DNA of 64,000 bases from CAVPOO01 sp963707015 (lineage in GTDB: Bacteria > Pseudomonadota > Gammaproteobacteria > Thiohalobacterales > Thiohalobacteraceae). The position numbers and the translations under genes are program-made. Location: positions 124,001 to 188,000 of the forward strand of contig CAVPOO010000002.1 of NCBI GenBank assembly GCA_963707015.1. The letters run 5' to 3'. This document shows positions 9,139 through 17,998 of the stretch, in pieces. The number at the start of each line of letters is the position of its first letter. The first letter of the stretch is position 1. The notes under the pieces were generated by a model that was not told where the DNA came from, searched no databases, and worked only from the letters and a program-made list of their open reading frames with translations.

Positions 9139-9168
9139 ATGATACGCGTACGGCCGTGGAAGCGTCAA
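9139..9168 (-). promoter_or_regulatory. Predicted promoter of the five-tRNA cluster
   Basis: On the minus strand TTGACG (9163-9168), an 18-bp spacer and TATCAT (9139-9144) are followed by the GC-rich stretch GAGCGGCC, the kind of discriminator seen at stringently controlled stable-RNA promoters. It lies 50 bp before tRNA-Pro. Confidence 0.55.
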
Positions 9169-9275
9169 TGATCGACTGCTTTGCCTGCGCATCAGACGCC
9201 GAAGGATCACTTGTCGCTCACGCGTGCCGCGTGCGAGAATCGCCCACGCTTCGAGGGGTTTGACGGGTATTTCAG

Positions 9276-10130
9276 ATGAGTGCGCAATTGATCGACGGCA
9301 AGGCTATCGCCGCAGGGGTTCGCGCGGTGGTCCAGCAGCGAGTCGAGGCTCGCCTGGCCAACAACCTCCGCCGTCCCGGTCTCGCCGTGATTCTCGTCGG
9401 TAACGATCCCGCCTCGCAGGTTTACGTTCGCAACAAACGTCGCGCCTGTGAGGAAGCCGGGCTCATGTCGCGCTCCCATGACCTCCCGGCTGACACGTCT
9501 CAGGCGGCATTACTGCGGTTGATCGACGAACTCAATGAAGACCCGCTGGTGGACGGCATTCTGGTCCAGTTACCGCTCCCAGACCACATCGACGCGGAAG
9601 CCGTCACGGAGCGGGTTTATCCCGACAAGGACGTTGACGGTTTCCATCCCTACAACATCGGACGCCTTGCATTGCGCCGGCCCGTGCTGAGGCCGTGTAC
9701 ACCGCTCGGCATCATGACACTGCTGGAACATACCGGCGAAACCTTCCACGGTCGCGAGGCAGTCATTGTGGGTGCTTCCAATATCGTCGGGCGGCCGATG
9801 TCACTGGAATTGCTGTTGGCGGGCTGTACCGTCACGACCTGTCACCGGTTTACCAGGGGCCTTGATGCGCACGTCTTGCGGGCTGAAATCGTGGTCGTCG
9901 CGGTGGGGAAACCCGGCCTGATCCCAGGGGAATGGATCAGGCCCGGCGCGACGGTCATTGATGTCGGAATCAACCGCCTCGATGACGGCAGGCTGGTTGG
10001 AGATGTCCAGTTCGAAAAGGCCCGGGAGCACGCTGCGTGGATTACACCGGTACCGGGCGGCGTGGGCCCCATGACGGTTGCCACCCTACTGGAAAATACC
10101 CTGCTTGCCGCGGAACAGCTGCACCGGTAG
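9276..10130 (+). CDS. folD: Bifunctional methylene-THF dehydrogenase/methenyl-THF cyclohydrolase FolD
   Basis: FolD interconverts 5,10-methylene-, 5,10-methenyl- and 10-formyl-tetrahydrofolate in the cytoplasm, feeding purine, methionine and formyl-Met-tRNA synthesis. The product has 284 residues (288 in E. coli). Visible signatures are the catalytic-lysine segment YVRNKRRACEEAG, DGILVQLPLP, the NADP-binding ASNIVGRPMSLEL and the C-terminal PVPGGVGPMTVA. It is transcribed alone, away from the tRNA cluster, and converges with cysS across a palindromic element. Confidence 0.97.
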   Translation: MSAQLIDGKAIAAGVRAVVQQRVEARLANNLRRPGLAVILVGNDPASQVYVRNKRRACEEAGLMSRSHDLPADTSQAALLRLIDELNEDPLVDGILVQLPLPDHIDAEAVTERVYPDKDVDGFHPYNIGRLALRRPVLRPCTPLGIMTLLEHTGETFHGREAVIVGASNIVGRPMSLELLLAGCTVTTCHRFTRGLDAHVLRAEIVVVAVGKPGLIPGEWIRPGATVIDVGINRLDDGRLVGDVQFEKAREHAAWITPVPGGVGPMTVATLLENTLLAAEQLHR

Positions 10131-10295
10131 GAATCTGTCGGACTTAGGGGTTCGTAACGAGGCAGGTGGGAGAGTGAGCACAAAGCTTCACGCTTTCGAG
10201 GCGCATAGTGGGCCCTACGCAACGAGAAAGCGGGAGGCTTTGGGCCGCTCTCCCACCGCCGCAGTAGAATGAGCCTGAGTCCGACAGACTCCCAG
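10131..10295. repeat. About 160-bp imperfect palindromic element between folD and cysS
   Basis: The whole gap between the convergent genes is one imperfect inverted repeat centred near 10211. The outer arms are 10132-10148 and 10274-10290 (15 of 17 match, the two differences being wobble-compatible). The inner arm GGTGGGAGAG (10165-10174) is perfectly mirrored at 10248-10257, and further paired blocks CAAAGC and CGCTTTC lead to a central GGGCCC. It starts directly after the folD stop codon. It may be a miniature mobile element or a long bidirectional transcription stop; no transposase is nearby. Confidence 0.75.
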
Positions 10296-10296
10296 G

Positions 10297-11685
10297 TTAC
10301 TCGCGTCGCCAGCTTGTCCCGCCGGGACCATCTTCGAGAACAACGCCCTTCCCGTTCAGTTGCTCGCGGATCCGGTCAGATTCCGCCCAGTCCTTTAAGT
10401 CCCGAGCGGCGTTACGCTTCGCGATGAGCTGTTCAATGGCTGCATCGCTGATGGCGTCTTCTTTCAGGCTGCCGGCACGCAGGTAGGTTTCGGCATCCGC
10501 CAGCAGCAAACCAAGACTGCCCCCCAGATGGCGCAGCGTAGCGCTGAGGTTCGAGACCGAATCCGCTTTTTCGGCGCGTGCCCGATTCAGAGCATTGGCG
10601 AGCTCAAACAACACCGCGATCGCCTCCGGCGTGTTGAAGTCATCGTCCATTGCCGCATGAAAACGCTCCACGAAACTGTCCAGCGACTGCCCCTCCTCAG
10701 CGGTCGGCAAGCCCCGCAAAGCGGTGTACAGTCGCGTGAGCCCGCCACGCGCTTTATCCAGATTCTCCTCGGTGTAGTTCAAGGGGCTGCGGTAATGGCT
10801 TCCGAGGATGAAGAAACGCACCTCTTCAGGACGGTAGCGTTTGAGCACCTCACGCACGGTGAAGAAGTTGCCCAATGACTTGGACATCTTCTCTTCATCA
10901 ACCTGAACGAACCCGTTATGAATCCAGTAGTTCACAAACTTCTCGCCGGTTGCCGCCTCCGACTGGGCAATCTCGTTTTCATGGTGGGGAAACTTGAGAT
11001 CCATGCCACCACCATGAATATCGAAGTGCTCACCCAAGGTGCAGGTCGACATGGCCGAACATTCGATGTGCCAGCCGGGCCGGCCGGCACCCCAGGGTGA
11101 GGGCCAGCTCGGCTCGCCGGGTTTGGCCGCCTTCCACAGCACGAAGTCCAGCGGATCATCCTTGGCTGCCTCCACCTCGACACGGGCGCCGGCACGCAAC
11201 TCGTCCGGCTTCTCGCCGGATAGCTGGCCATAACGCTCGAAGCGGCTGACATCGTAATAGACGTCGCCGTTGTCAGCCACATAGGCATACCCCCGGTCGA
11301 CGAGCTTGCCTACCATCCCCACAATCGCGTCCATAGACTCGGTCGCCAACGGCTCTTGATCAGGTGGCAACACACCCAGAACGGCAGCATCCTCGTGCAT
11401 GGCCTGCGTAAAACGCCGCGTCAACGACTGAAAATCCTCGCCGTTTTCCTGCGCCCGATGGATAATCTTGTCGTCAATATCGGTAACATTACGGACATAG
11501 GTCACGTCGAACCCGCGCACCCTCAGGTAACGCGTAATGACGTCGAACACGACCAGCACCCTGGCATGGCCCAGGTGGCAATAGTCATAGACTGTCATGC
11601 CGCATACGTACATACGAACCTTGCCTGGTTCGATCGGCCGGAATTCCTCTTTCTCCCGGGTAAGACTGTTGTAGATCTTGAGCAT
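10297..11685 (-). CDS. cysS: Cysteinyl-tRNA synthetase
   Basis: CysRS charges tRNA-Cys with cysteine. From ATG 11685 the product has 462 residues, against 461 in E. coli, and begins MLKIYNSLTREKE, the family N-terminus; an in-frame ATG at 11703 would add six residues and overlap gltX by 8 bp. The class I signatures are HLGHA (HIGH motif) and KMSKS in EEKMSKSLGNFF. Zinc ligands are expected at the Cys of MYVCGMT, the Cys of HIECSAM and the His-Glu of HHENEIAQSE. It is encoded directly after gltX and shares its transcript. Confidence 0.96.
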   Translation of the reverse strand: MLKIYNSLTREKEEFRPIEPGKVRMYVCGMTVYDYCHLGHARVLVVFDVITRYLRVRGFDVTYVRNVTDIDDKIIHRAQENGEDFQSLTRRFTQAMHEDAAVLGVLPPDQEPLATESMDAIVGMVGKLVDRGYAYVADNGDVYYDVSRFERYGQLSGEKPDELRAGARVEVEAAKDDPLDFVLWKAAKPGEPSWPSPWGAGRPGWHIECSAMSTCTLGEHFDIHGGGMDLKFPHHENEIAQSEAATGEKFVNYWIHNGFVQVDEEKMSKSLGNFFTVREVLKRYRPEEVRFFILGSHYRSPLNYTEENLDKARGGLTRLYTALRGLPTAEEGQSLDSFVERFHAAMDDDFNTPEAIAVLFELANALNRARAEKADSVSNLSATLRHLGGSLGLLLADAETYLRAGSLKEDAISDAAIEQLIAKRNAARDLKDWAESDRIREQLNGKGVVLEDGPGGTSWRRE

Positions 11686-11695
11686 GACTTTCACA

Positions 11696-13159
11696 TCACT
11701 CACATTGACTCAGTGCAGCTTGCAGCCGCCGATGAACCGTGGCAACACCCAGCAGGGACCAGATGCGCCCCAGCTCGGGCCCGTGTTGCCATCCGGCAGC
11801 GGGCTGACCCGCTGCTTTGAAACCGGTCAATGCCGCCCGCAGCGGCATGAACAGACACTTGCCTTTGACGCCGGTCAGCTTGCCGACGGACCGCGAAAAC
11901 TCCTGGAATGTGGCCGGATCGTCCTCCATACAGCGTAGCGCTGCCCTGAAGAACGCAGCACCTGCCGAACGGATCGTCACAATGGCCTCAGCGTCCCTTT
12001 CCAGTGCCCCGCCGAAGAAGTTTTTCGCCCAGTACACGGCCTCATCCGGCCGCTGAATATTCTCGCGAATGGTCGCTGAAAACGCCAATGCCTGCTCATC
12101 CGGCACGAGCTGATCGATACCCTTGGTTCCCTCATGGGCATATTCGCCCAGCCAGGCCCACAGGGCTGCATCGGTAGTCGCGGCGATTGCCTCTCGCTGC
12201 CAGTAATGGAGCTGCGTTTCGTCGTGTTGCGCGGGGGCGCGTCCGAGACGCCGCAGATCGAATCCTTCGGCGAGTTCTGTGAATGTCAGCAGGCCCTCGC
12301 GGGCATAGGCGTGTCCCAGTCTGGCGAGATAGTTGTTTACGGCGTATGGCAGGTAACCGGCCTCACGCAGTTCACGCAGGCTACTGTCACCATGACGCTT
12401 GGAAAGCGGACGACCATCAGGACCGACAATCAGTGCAAGGTGTCCGTAGTGCGGTGCCTGCAGACCCAGCGCACGCAACAACAACAGCTGCCGCGGTGTA
12501 TTGGCGATGTGATCCTCGCCGCGCAGCACGTGGCTGATCGCCATCAACGCATCATCGAGGGCATTGCTGAAGAAAAAGGCCGCGGTGCCGTCTGCCCGCC
12601 TGATGATGAAGTCGCCGATATCATCCGTTCTGAATACCTGCTGGCCACGCACCAGATCATCAAACGCGACTGTCTCACCGGAGGGTACGCGAAAACGCAG
12701 CGTCGGCCGAGCGCCCTGGGCAGACCGTGCCTCGACGTCCTGCTGGCTGAGGCGCGCGCAGGTGCCAGGATAACGTGGCGGCTGACCGCCAGCTCGTTGC
12801 GCCTGGCGGACGGCGGCGAGCTCCTCGGGAGAGCAAAAACAGGGGTAGGCGGCCCCTTGTGTCTGCAGCTGACTAAAATAGCGCGCATAGGTGTCGGACC
12901 GCCGGGATTGACGGAGAGGCTCGCCATCGGCATCCGGAAACCCTTCCCACCGCAGGCCGAGCCAGCGCAGATCCTCCTGCAAGGCAGCAACATACGCCTC
13001 ACGGCTTCTGTCAACATCCGTGTCCTCGATTCTTAACAGAAAACGGCCACCCTCACGCCGCGCAAGCAGGGCGTTAAAGAGGGCCGTTCGCGCATTGCCA
13101 AGGTGCAACTCGCCCGTGGGACTTGGCGCGAATCGGGTTCGGACTTCCAGGTCAGCCAT
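11696..13159 (-). CDS. gltX: Glutamyl-tRNA synthetase
   Basis: GluRS charges tRNA-Glu and supplies Glu-tRNA for tetrapyrrole synthesis in most bacteria. From ATG 13159 (MADLEVRTRFAPSPTG) the product has 487 residues; an ATG 12 codons upstream exists but is outside the family start. The class I motifs are HLGNAR and LSKRHGDSS (KMSKS equivalent). A Cys-rich zinc-knuckle segment YPCFCSPEEL is present near residue 110. The C-terminal anticodon-binding region ends with the typical VKGKCLFMPLRAALTG. It is transcribed divergently from the cyclophilin gene at 13268 and is followed by cysS. Confidence 0.95.
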   Translation of the reverse strand: MADLEVRTRFAPSPTGELHLGNARTALFNALLARREGGRFLLRIEDTDVDRSREAYVAALQEDLRWLGLRWEGFPDADGEPLRQSRRSDTYARYFSQLQTQGAAYPCFCSPEELAAVRQAQRAGGQPPRYPGTCARLSQQDVEARSAQGARPTLRFRVPSGETVAFDDLVRGQQVFRTDDIGDFIIRRADGTAAFFFSNALDDALMAISHVLRGEDHIANTPRQLLLLRALGLQAPHYGHLALIVGPDGRPLSKRHGDSSLRELREAGYLPYAVNNYLARLGHAYAREGLLTFTELAEGFDLRRLGRAPAQHDETQLHYWQREAIAATTDAALWAWLGEYAHEGTKGIDQLVPDEQALAFSATIRENIQRPDEAVYWAKNFFGGALERDAEAIVTIRSAGAAFFRAALRCMEDDPATFQEFSRSVGKLTGVKGKCLFMPLRAALTGFKAAGQPAAGWQHGPELGRIWSLLGVATVHRRLQAALSQCE

Positions 13160-13267
13160 CGCGCGGCCATGGTAACGGAAAGCGGAAAATCCCACAAAGG
13201 TCAGTCTTTCTCCTGCGACAGGAACCCATTATCATGTGCGTTTGCGTCAGCAGGAGAGAGATCGATT

Positions 13268-13861
13268 ATGTCACGATTCGTCGCGTTATTTACTGCGCTC
13301 TTAGCCGTTATTAACCCTCTTGGCAGCATTGCTGCGGAGAACCCATCTACAGGAGAAAAACCCGTGACCGTCCGCATGCAGACCAACATGGGCACTATCG
13401 TGCTCGAACTCGATTCGGAAAAAGCGCCGGCGACGGTGGAGAATTTTGTCGACTACGCCAAATCCGGCTTTTATGACGGCACGGTCTTTCACCGCGTCAT
13501 CCCGGGCTTCATGATTCAGGGCGGGGGATTCGAGCCGGGGATGAACCAGAAACCAACCCGTGCGTCGATAAAGAATGAAGCAGACAACGGACTCGCCAAC
13601 GACAGCGGCACCATCGCGATGGCACGCACCTCCGATCCCAATTCGGCCACTTCACAGTTCTTCATCAACGCGAAGGACAACGATTTTCTCAACCACACGT
13701 CATCAAGCCCGCAGGGTTGGGGTTACTGTGTCTTTGGCAAAGTAGTCGAGGGCATGGATGTGGTTCAGAAAATTGAAAAGGTTGCGACCGGCAGCAAGGG
13801 CATGCACCAGGACGTGCCTACCGAGGACGTGGTAATCGAAAAGGTTACCGTTGACGAATAA
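13268..13861 (+). CDS. ppiA: Periplasmic cyclophilin-type peptidyl-prolyl isomerase
   Basis: Cyclophilins accelerate cis-trans isomerisation of X-Pro bonds. The 197-residue product begins MSRFVALFTALLAV and has a probable signal peptide of about 22 residues (cleavage near SIAAEN), pointing to the periplasm and to PpiA rather than the cytosolic PpiB. The cyclophilin core shows VFHRVIPGFMIQGG, SATSQFFIN and the WGYCVFGKVVEGMDVV block. The frame is open upstream, but ATG 13268 follows CAGGAGAGAG and gives the signal peptide. It lies just before lpxH, where other gammaproteobacteria carry ppiB, so the ppiB name is also possible. Confidence 0.9.
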   Translation: MSRFVALFTALLAVINPLGSIAAENPSTGEKPVTVRMQTNMGTIVLELDSEKAPATVENFVDYAKSGFYDGTVFHRVIPGFMIQGGGFEPGMNQKPTRASIKNEADNGLANDSGTIAMARTSDPNSATSQFFINAKDNDFLNHTSSSPQGWGYCVFGKVVEGMDVVQKIEKVATGSKGMHQDVPTEDVVIEKVTVDE

Positions 13862-13912
13862 TACGCCTGCGCCGGGGCTGTGTGCCGGCAGGGATGCCGG
13901 CAATCGGTCCCA

Positions 13913-14650
13913 ATGAGCACCACACTGTTTATCTCGGACCTGCATCTCGACTCCTCGCGTCCGAACATCCTGCAGCTGTTTCAATCGTTCTTGCACGGCA
14001 TCGATGCGAAGACCTGCGAGGCGCTGTATATCCTGGGCGACCTGTTCGAACTCTGGATCGGTGATGACGATGACGGCCCGACCGGCCGGGCGGTCAGCAA
14101 GGCTTTGCGGGAATGCACCAGCAACGGTGTCCCGGTCTTTGTCATGCGCGGCAATCGCGATTTTCTGATCGGCAACGAATTTGCCGCTGCGACGGGGTGC
14201 CAACTCATACCCGACCCCAGCGTTGTCAGTATTCAGGGGACCGAGGCCTTACTCACGCATGGCGATGCGCTGTGCACAGACGACACCGATTACCAGGCAT
14301 TTCGCCAGCTGGTTCGCAATCCCGCCTGGCAGGCTGATTTCCTGGCGCATTCGCTTGCGCAGCGCCACGCCATTGCCGAGACCCTGCGCGAGATGAGTCG
14401 CCAACAGGTCGGTTCAAAGCCGGCCCAGATCATGGACGTCAATGAGCACGCCGTGCGCGGCATACTCAGCCACTATGACGTCCACACCCTGATTCACGGC
14501 CATACACACCGCCTGGCAGTCCATGAGATGAGGGTCGATGGCAGACCGGCCAGGCGATTTGTACTGGGAGACTGGTACACCGAAGGCAGCGTACTGCATT
14601 GCAGCCGGGAACAGTGGTGGCTGCAACGTCTGGCGCTCCCGCCGGGGTGA
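13913..14650 (+). CDS. lpxH: UDP-2,3-diacylglucosamine diphosphatase LpxH
   Basis: LpxH removes UMP from UDP-2,3-diacylglucosamine to give lipid X in lipid A synthesis, acting at the inner face of the inner membrane. The product has 245 residues (240 in E. coli). The calcineurin-like metal-binding motifs are all visible: FISDLHLD, LGDLFELWIGDD, MRGNRDFLIG, LTHGDALCTDD and IHGHTHR. ATG 13913 is chosen because the upstream extension (MCRQGCRQSVP) does not match the family. It follows the cyclophilin gene by 51 bp on the same strand. Confidence 0.95.
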   Translation: MSTTLFISDLHLDSSRPNILQLFQSFLHGIDAKTCEALYILGDLFELWIGDDDDGPTGRAVSKALRECTSNGVPVFVMRGNRDFLIGNEFAAATGCQLIPDPSVVSIQGTEALLTHGDALCTDDTDYQAFRQLVRNPAWQADFLAHSLAQRHAIAETLREMSRQQVGSKPAQIMDVNEHAVRGILSHYDVHTLIHGHTHRLAVHEMRVDGRPARRFVLGDWYTEGSVLHCSREQWWLQRLALPPG

Positions 14651-14686
14651 TGGCGGGGTCTACTGCTTTCAGGGAACCGGCCTGGA

Positions 14687-15421
14687 TCAGGGCAAGGTGA
14701 ACTGTTCGTATCCTGCCGGCAGTTCAAAGAGGCGGGGATCGCTATTGAACTCAAGCTTGTAGTCAACCAGCAAGCGATGCAGTCCGGCATTGTTGGACTC
14801 CTGAACTGCGAAGCCACGCTCAAGGTTGCGGCCAGGCGCATACACGTAGTTGGCGAGGAAACAGGCGGTACGCAACTCTTCCGGGGTCTTGTCCAGATCC
14901 CTGTACTGACGTGCAGCGAGCAGATCTCGCACTTCGATGATGGCCTTACCGGCCTCTGCAAGGAAGCCCGGGACAACCATGGACTGCTGGCACACGTTGC
15001 CATCCGACAACAGTGAATAGGCATACACCGGGCGGCCGTCAATCCGCGGTGCCTCCTGTGCCAGGCTTAGTTGATCCTCGAACCGTAACGTTTCCGGCAA
15101 GCGGCGATCGAATGGCGTATCCTGTATCACCAGAATCCGCCGCTCCTCGCGCGAGACACTGTACAGGACCTTCTCCCGGCGATCGTAAAGCAGGAAACTC
15201 CCTGCCTCGACCCCGTCATCGCTGCGCACGAAGTCTTCCGTAATCAACATGCGGAGCGGATAGGTATCGGTACCCGGTTCCTGCTCTTGATAGAGCAACA
15301 TTGTCGCCGCCACAGGCTCCGGATGACGGGAAGCGACCTCCGCCGCACCCGCCTGCGTAACGAACAGGACCAGCTGAAAACACAGAACCGGTAGCGCGCC
15401 GGCCACAGCTCGCATGATCAT
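14687..15421 (-). CDS. Secreted or periplasmic protein of unknown function
   Basis: I do not recognise a named family. The 244-residue product opens with a hydrophobic signal peptide (VAGALPVLCFQLVLFV, probable cleavage after AGAA). The mature part is rich in beta-prone segments such as RMLITEDFVRSDDG, FLLYDRREKVLYSVS and RRILVIQDTPF, followed by a helical C-terminal half with two Cys residues (NVCQQSMV and RTACFLANY) that could form a disulfide. The gene overlaps the end of the DUF455 gene by 4 bp (ATGA type), so the two are translationally coupled and may act in one process. A lipoprotein lipobox was not seen. Confidence 0.85.
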   Translation of the reverse strand: MIMRAVAGALPVLCFQLVLFVTQAGAAEVASRHPEPVAATMLLYQEQEPGTDTYPLRMLITEDFVRSDDGVEAGSFLLYDRREKVLYSVSREERRILVIQDTPFDRRLPETLRFEDQLSLAQEAPRIDGRPVYAYSLLSDGNVCQQSMVVPGFLAEAGKAIIEVRDLLAARQYRDLDKTPEELRTACFLANYVYAPGRNLERGFAVQESNNAGLHRLLVDYKLEFNSDPRLFELPAGYEQFTLP

Positions 15422-16284
15422 CCTCGCTGAGTTGCGGCCGCCAGTTCCTCGAGCCTGTCAAGCTCTGCGGCCGTAAATCCGGCGCTGCTACGCGCCGAAC
15501 GATTGAAAGGTCCCCGCACGCCGCCCTGCATGTACTGTCGGACGAGTTCCAGAAAGGTCTTATCCGGATCCAGGTGCCACTGCCCGCACAGATAGCGATA
15601 CCAGCGCGTACCCACTCTGACATGCCCGATCTCATCGCGCAGTATAATGCGCAAGACCTCCGCGCTCGCCTGGTCTTGCACGGCCTCGAACCGCTGGATC
15701 ATGGCGGGCGTCACGTCCAGACCCCGGGCTTCCAGCACGCGCGGGACCAGCGCCATGCGGTGCAAGGGATTATGCCGTGTCTGCATCGCCATCTGCCACA
15801 ATCCGTTATGTGCGGGTAAATCCCCGTAGGCATGACCGAGGTCATGAAGTCGCCCGCGCAGCAGACGGAAATGCTGTGCCTCTTCACCGGCAACCGCTGA
15901 CCAGTCCCGATAGTAGCGGACTGGCAGTCCACGAAATCGAACCACTGCATCCCAGGCAAGATTGATGGCGTTGAACTCAATGTGCGCCAGCGCGTGCAGC
16001 AGGCTGGCGCGACCATGATCCGAGCTCAACCGACGACGGGGCAGATCGCGCGGGGACACCAGGAGTGGCCGGGGCGGGCGGCCGGGGTCAAGGGGCGCCT
16101 CGGGAAGTGACTGCGTGTCAAGGGAAAGCTTATTGTCCTGCAATGCCTGAACAAGTTCTTCCGTCAACTGGCACTTCGTCACCGGATCGGCTTCCCGCAG
16201 GCATTCAGACGCGCGCCAGAACAGATTGCCGGAATCAGAATGTCGCATAGAAGTCATAGCCAGGGTGCGCATTGTAACATCCAT
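15418..16284 (-). CDS. Ferritin-like DUF455 family protein
   Basis: The 288-residue cytoplasmic protein belongs to the DUF455 family, predicted diiron ferritin-like four-helix proteins without a settled function. Candidate iron ligands sit in the expected helices: Glu-His in LAHIEFNAINLAWD, the EEAQHF motif and DEIGHVRVG. No signal peptide is present. Several in-frame Met codons occur in the first 13 residues (MDVTMRTLAMTSM), so the exact start is uncertain. It is followed, with a 4-bp overlap, by the secreted protein at 14687. Confidence 0.88.
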   Translation of the reverse strand: MDVTMRTLAMTSMRHSDSGNLFWRASECLREADPVTKCQLTEELVQALQDNKLSLDTQSLPEAPLDPGRPPRPLLVSPRDLPRRRLSSDHGRASLLHALAHIEFNAINLAWDAVVRFRGLPVRYYRDWSAVAGEEAQHFRLLRGRLHDLGHAYGDLPAHNGLWQMAMQTRHNPLHRMALVPRVLEARGLDVTPAMIQRFEAVQDQASAEVLRIILRDEIGHVRVGTRWYRYLCGQWHLDPDKTFLELVRQYMQGGVRGPFNRSARSSAGFTAAELDRLEELAAATQRG

Positions 16285-16780
16285 CCCCGGAGTCTCCCGA
16301 CACGGGTCCCAGGCCGCATCCAGGCCAATGGATGCGAAAGTTTGAAATATTATTTCTCATATACTTATTATGTTTTTTTAATCCATTATATGAGGATCTA
16401 ACTCGCCGCCCGATCGCCCTTCGTCGACCGCTTGAACCTTCAGGCCAGCGGCCACATCGTTGATGTTCGTCCCGATCGGACCCGTATCAACAAGGTTACC
16501 CGGCTCGGCCAGGAACGTCCCCGCATCGGCCCGCCGGAGGCACTTGTATCGTGACCATCGCGCAAGTGTTGCTGGCTACCAAGAAGCTGCAAGCGATCAG
16601 CTCACTCGATTACCGCCACTCGAGCGGCCGGGTGGGCGGGAAAATCACCTCAGCAGCAAGGCATTGAGATGTTTGCGGCGGCAGTTGCACAGGCGACACT
16701 GGCGGGCATGCGGAATGAAGCCTGCCCTTATTAGCCACCACCATTTCCAGTGCACGGAACAACCGTAAGGCTCACCGGGC
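16285..16780. other. Gene-free gap between metZ and the DUF455 gene
   Basis: This 496-bp stretch has an AT-rich patch at about 16340-16395 (TATTATTTCTCATATACTTA region) unlike its surroundings, then a glycerate-kinase remnant (16378-16576, listed separately). Positions 16580-16780 show no coding signal, terminator or repeat that I could support. Confidence 0.5.
16378..16576 (-). pseudogene. Remnant of a glycerate 2-kinase (MOFRL family), C-terminal end only
   Basis: Read on the minus strand, an open frame from 16576 to a TAA at 16378-16380 encodes ATLARWSRYK, then GTFLAEPGNLVDTGPIGTNI and NDVAAGL. The TGPxGTNxND motif preceded by a G-x-L-V-x strand is the signature of the extreme C-terminus of MOFRL-type glycerate kinases, which have about 420 residues. 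Nothing recognisable of the rest is present: an in-frame TAG lies just upstream at 16577-16579, no start fits, and the tail after the motif runs on into the AT-rich patch. It looks like a deletion scar. A short chance match is possible but unlikely given the motif length. Confidence 0.55.
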
Positions 16781-17965
16781 TCACCCGGAAAGGCCGGCCT
16801 CCAGATCCGCCTGGATATCTTCAATGTCCTCCAGTCCCACCGCAATCCGGATCAGACCGTCACCGATACCCGCCTCTGCCCGCTGTTCCGGCGTCAGCCT
16901 GCCATGGGTCGTCGTCGCCGGGTGCGTAATAGTCGTCTTCGTATCACCCAGATTTGCCGTGATGGAAAGCAGCCGGGTGCTATCGATCAGCCGCCAGGCC
17001 GATTCCTTGCCACCGGCCACGTCGAAGGCCACGATACCACTGAATCCGTGTTGCTGCGTGCGTGCGAGCGCGTGTTGTGGATGTGATTCCAGCCCTGGAT
17101 AGTAGACACGCTCGACGCCGGCCCGGGTTTCCAGCCACTGCGCCAGCTGTTGCGCATTGGTGGAATGTGCCGCCATTCGCAGCCCGAGCGTCTCGAGTCC
17201 CTTGAGAAACACCCAGGCATTGAATGCACTCATCGTCGGACCCGCCGTGCGCAGGAAGCCATAGACTGCCTCCCCCACCTGCTCGGCATTGCCGACCACC
17301 GCACCACCCACACAGCGCCCCTGCCCGTCCAGGTACTTGGTGGCGGAGTGAATCACAATGTCGGCGCCCAACTCCAGGGGTCGCTGGAGTGCCGGCGTAC
17401 AGAAACAGTTATCAACGACGAGAAGGCAGTCGTGCGCGTGTGCCAGTTCGGCCAGCGCCCTGATATCCCCGAGTTCGGTCAGTGGATTTGACGGCGTCTC
17501 CAGAAAAAGCAGCCGTGTCCCGGGACGGATCGCCGCTTCCCACCGGTTGATGTCATCGAGCGGTACATAGGTCGTCGCGATACCAAGTTTCGCGAGATAA
17601 TTGTTGAATAGCACCGTCGTAGTTCCGAAGATGCTTCGCGATGATACGATGTGATTGCCACGTTCGAGCAGTCCCAGACAGGTGGCCAGAATCGCCGACA
17701 TCCCCGATGCGGTCGCGACACAGGCTGCCCCGCCCTCCAGTTCAGCCAGGCGTTTTTCGAAGGTTCGCACCGTTGGGTTGGTAAAACGCGAATAGATATT
17801 ACCGGGTTGCTCGCCCGAAAAACGTGCCGCCGCCTCGGCAGCACTGTTGAAGACATAGCTCGAGGTCAGGAAAATCGGTTCGGCCTGCTCGCCTTCATCG
17901 GTACGCCGCTGACCCGCCCTGACAGCACGCGTTGCGAAACCGTATCGGTCTGTTTGCTGACCCAT
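16781..17965 (-). CDS. metZ: O-succinylhomoserine sulfhydrylase
   Basis: MetZ condenses O-succinylhomoserine with sulfide to give homocysteine, the direct sulfhydrylation route to methionine. The 394-residue product is a Cys/Met-metabolism PLP enzyme: PLP lysine Lys210 in HSATKYLDGQGR, the YSRFTNPT substrate loop near residue 58, SGMSAI near 87 and ITHPATTTH near the end. MetZ and cystathionine gamma-synthase are close relatives; I prefer MetZ because of its position next to purF, as in Pseudomonas, and the SAM-II-like leader. The upstream region carries a promoter, riboswitch and terminator (17999-18129), so expression should fall when S-adenosylmethionine is abundant. Confidence 0.92.
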   Translation of the reverse strand: MGQQTDRYGFATRAVRAGQRRTDEGEQAEPIFLTSSYVFNSAAEAAARFSGEQPGNIYSRFTNPTVRTFEKRLAELEGGAACVATASGMSAILATCLGLLERGNHIVSSRSIFGTTTVLFNNYLAKLGIATTYVPLDDINRWEAAIRPGTRLLFLETPSNPLTELGDIRALAELAHAHDCLLVVDNCFCTPALQRPLELGADIVIHSATKYLDGQGRCVGGAVVGNAEQVGEAVYGFLRTAGPTMSAFNAWVFLKGLETLGLRMAAHSTNAQQLAQWLETRAGVERVYYPGLESHPQHALARTQQHGFSGIVAFDVAGGKESAWRLIDSTRLLSITANLGDTKTTITHPATTTHGRLTPEQRAEAGIGDGLIRIAVGLEDIEDIQADLEAGLSG

Positions 17966-17998
17966 GTCAGTACTCCGTCAAGGTGGAACACGCGGGCA

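Noticed and set aside
12134..13036. A 300-codon plus-strand frame opposite gltX
   Set aside because: Antisense to the glutamyl-tRNA synthetase, no recognisable domain.
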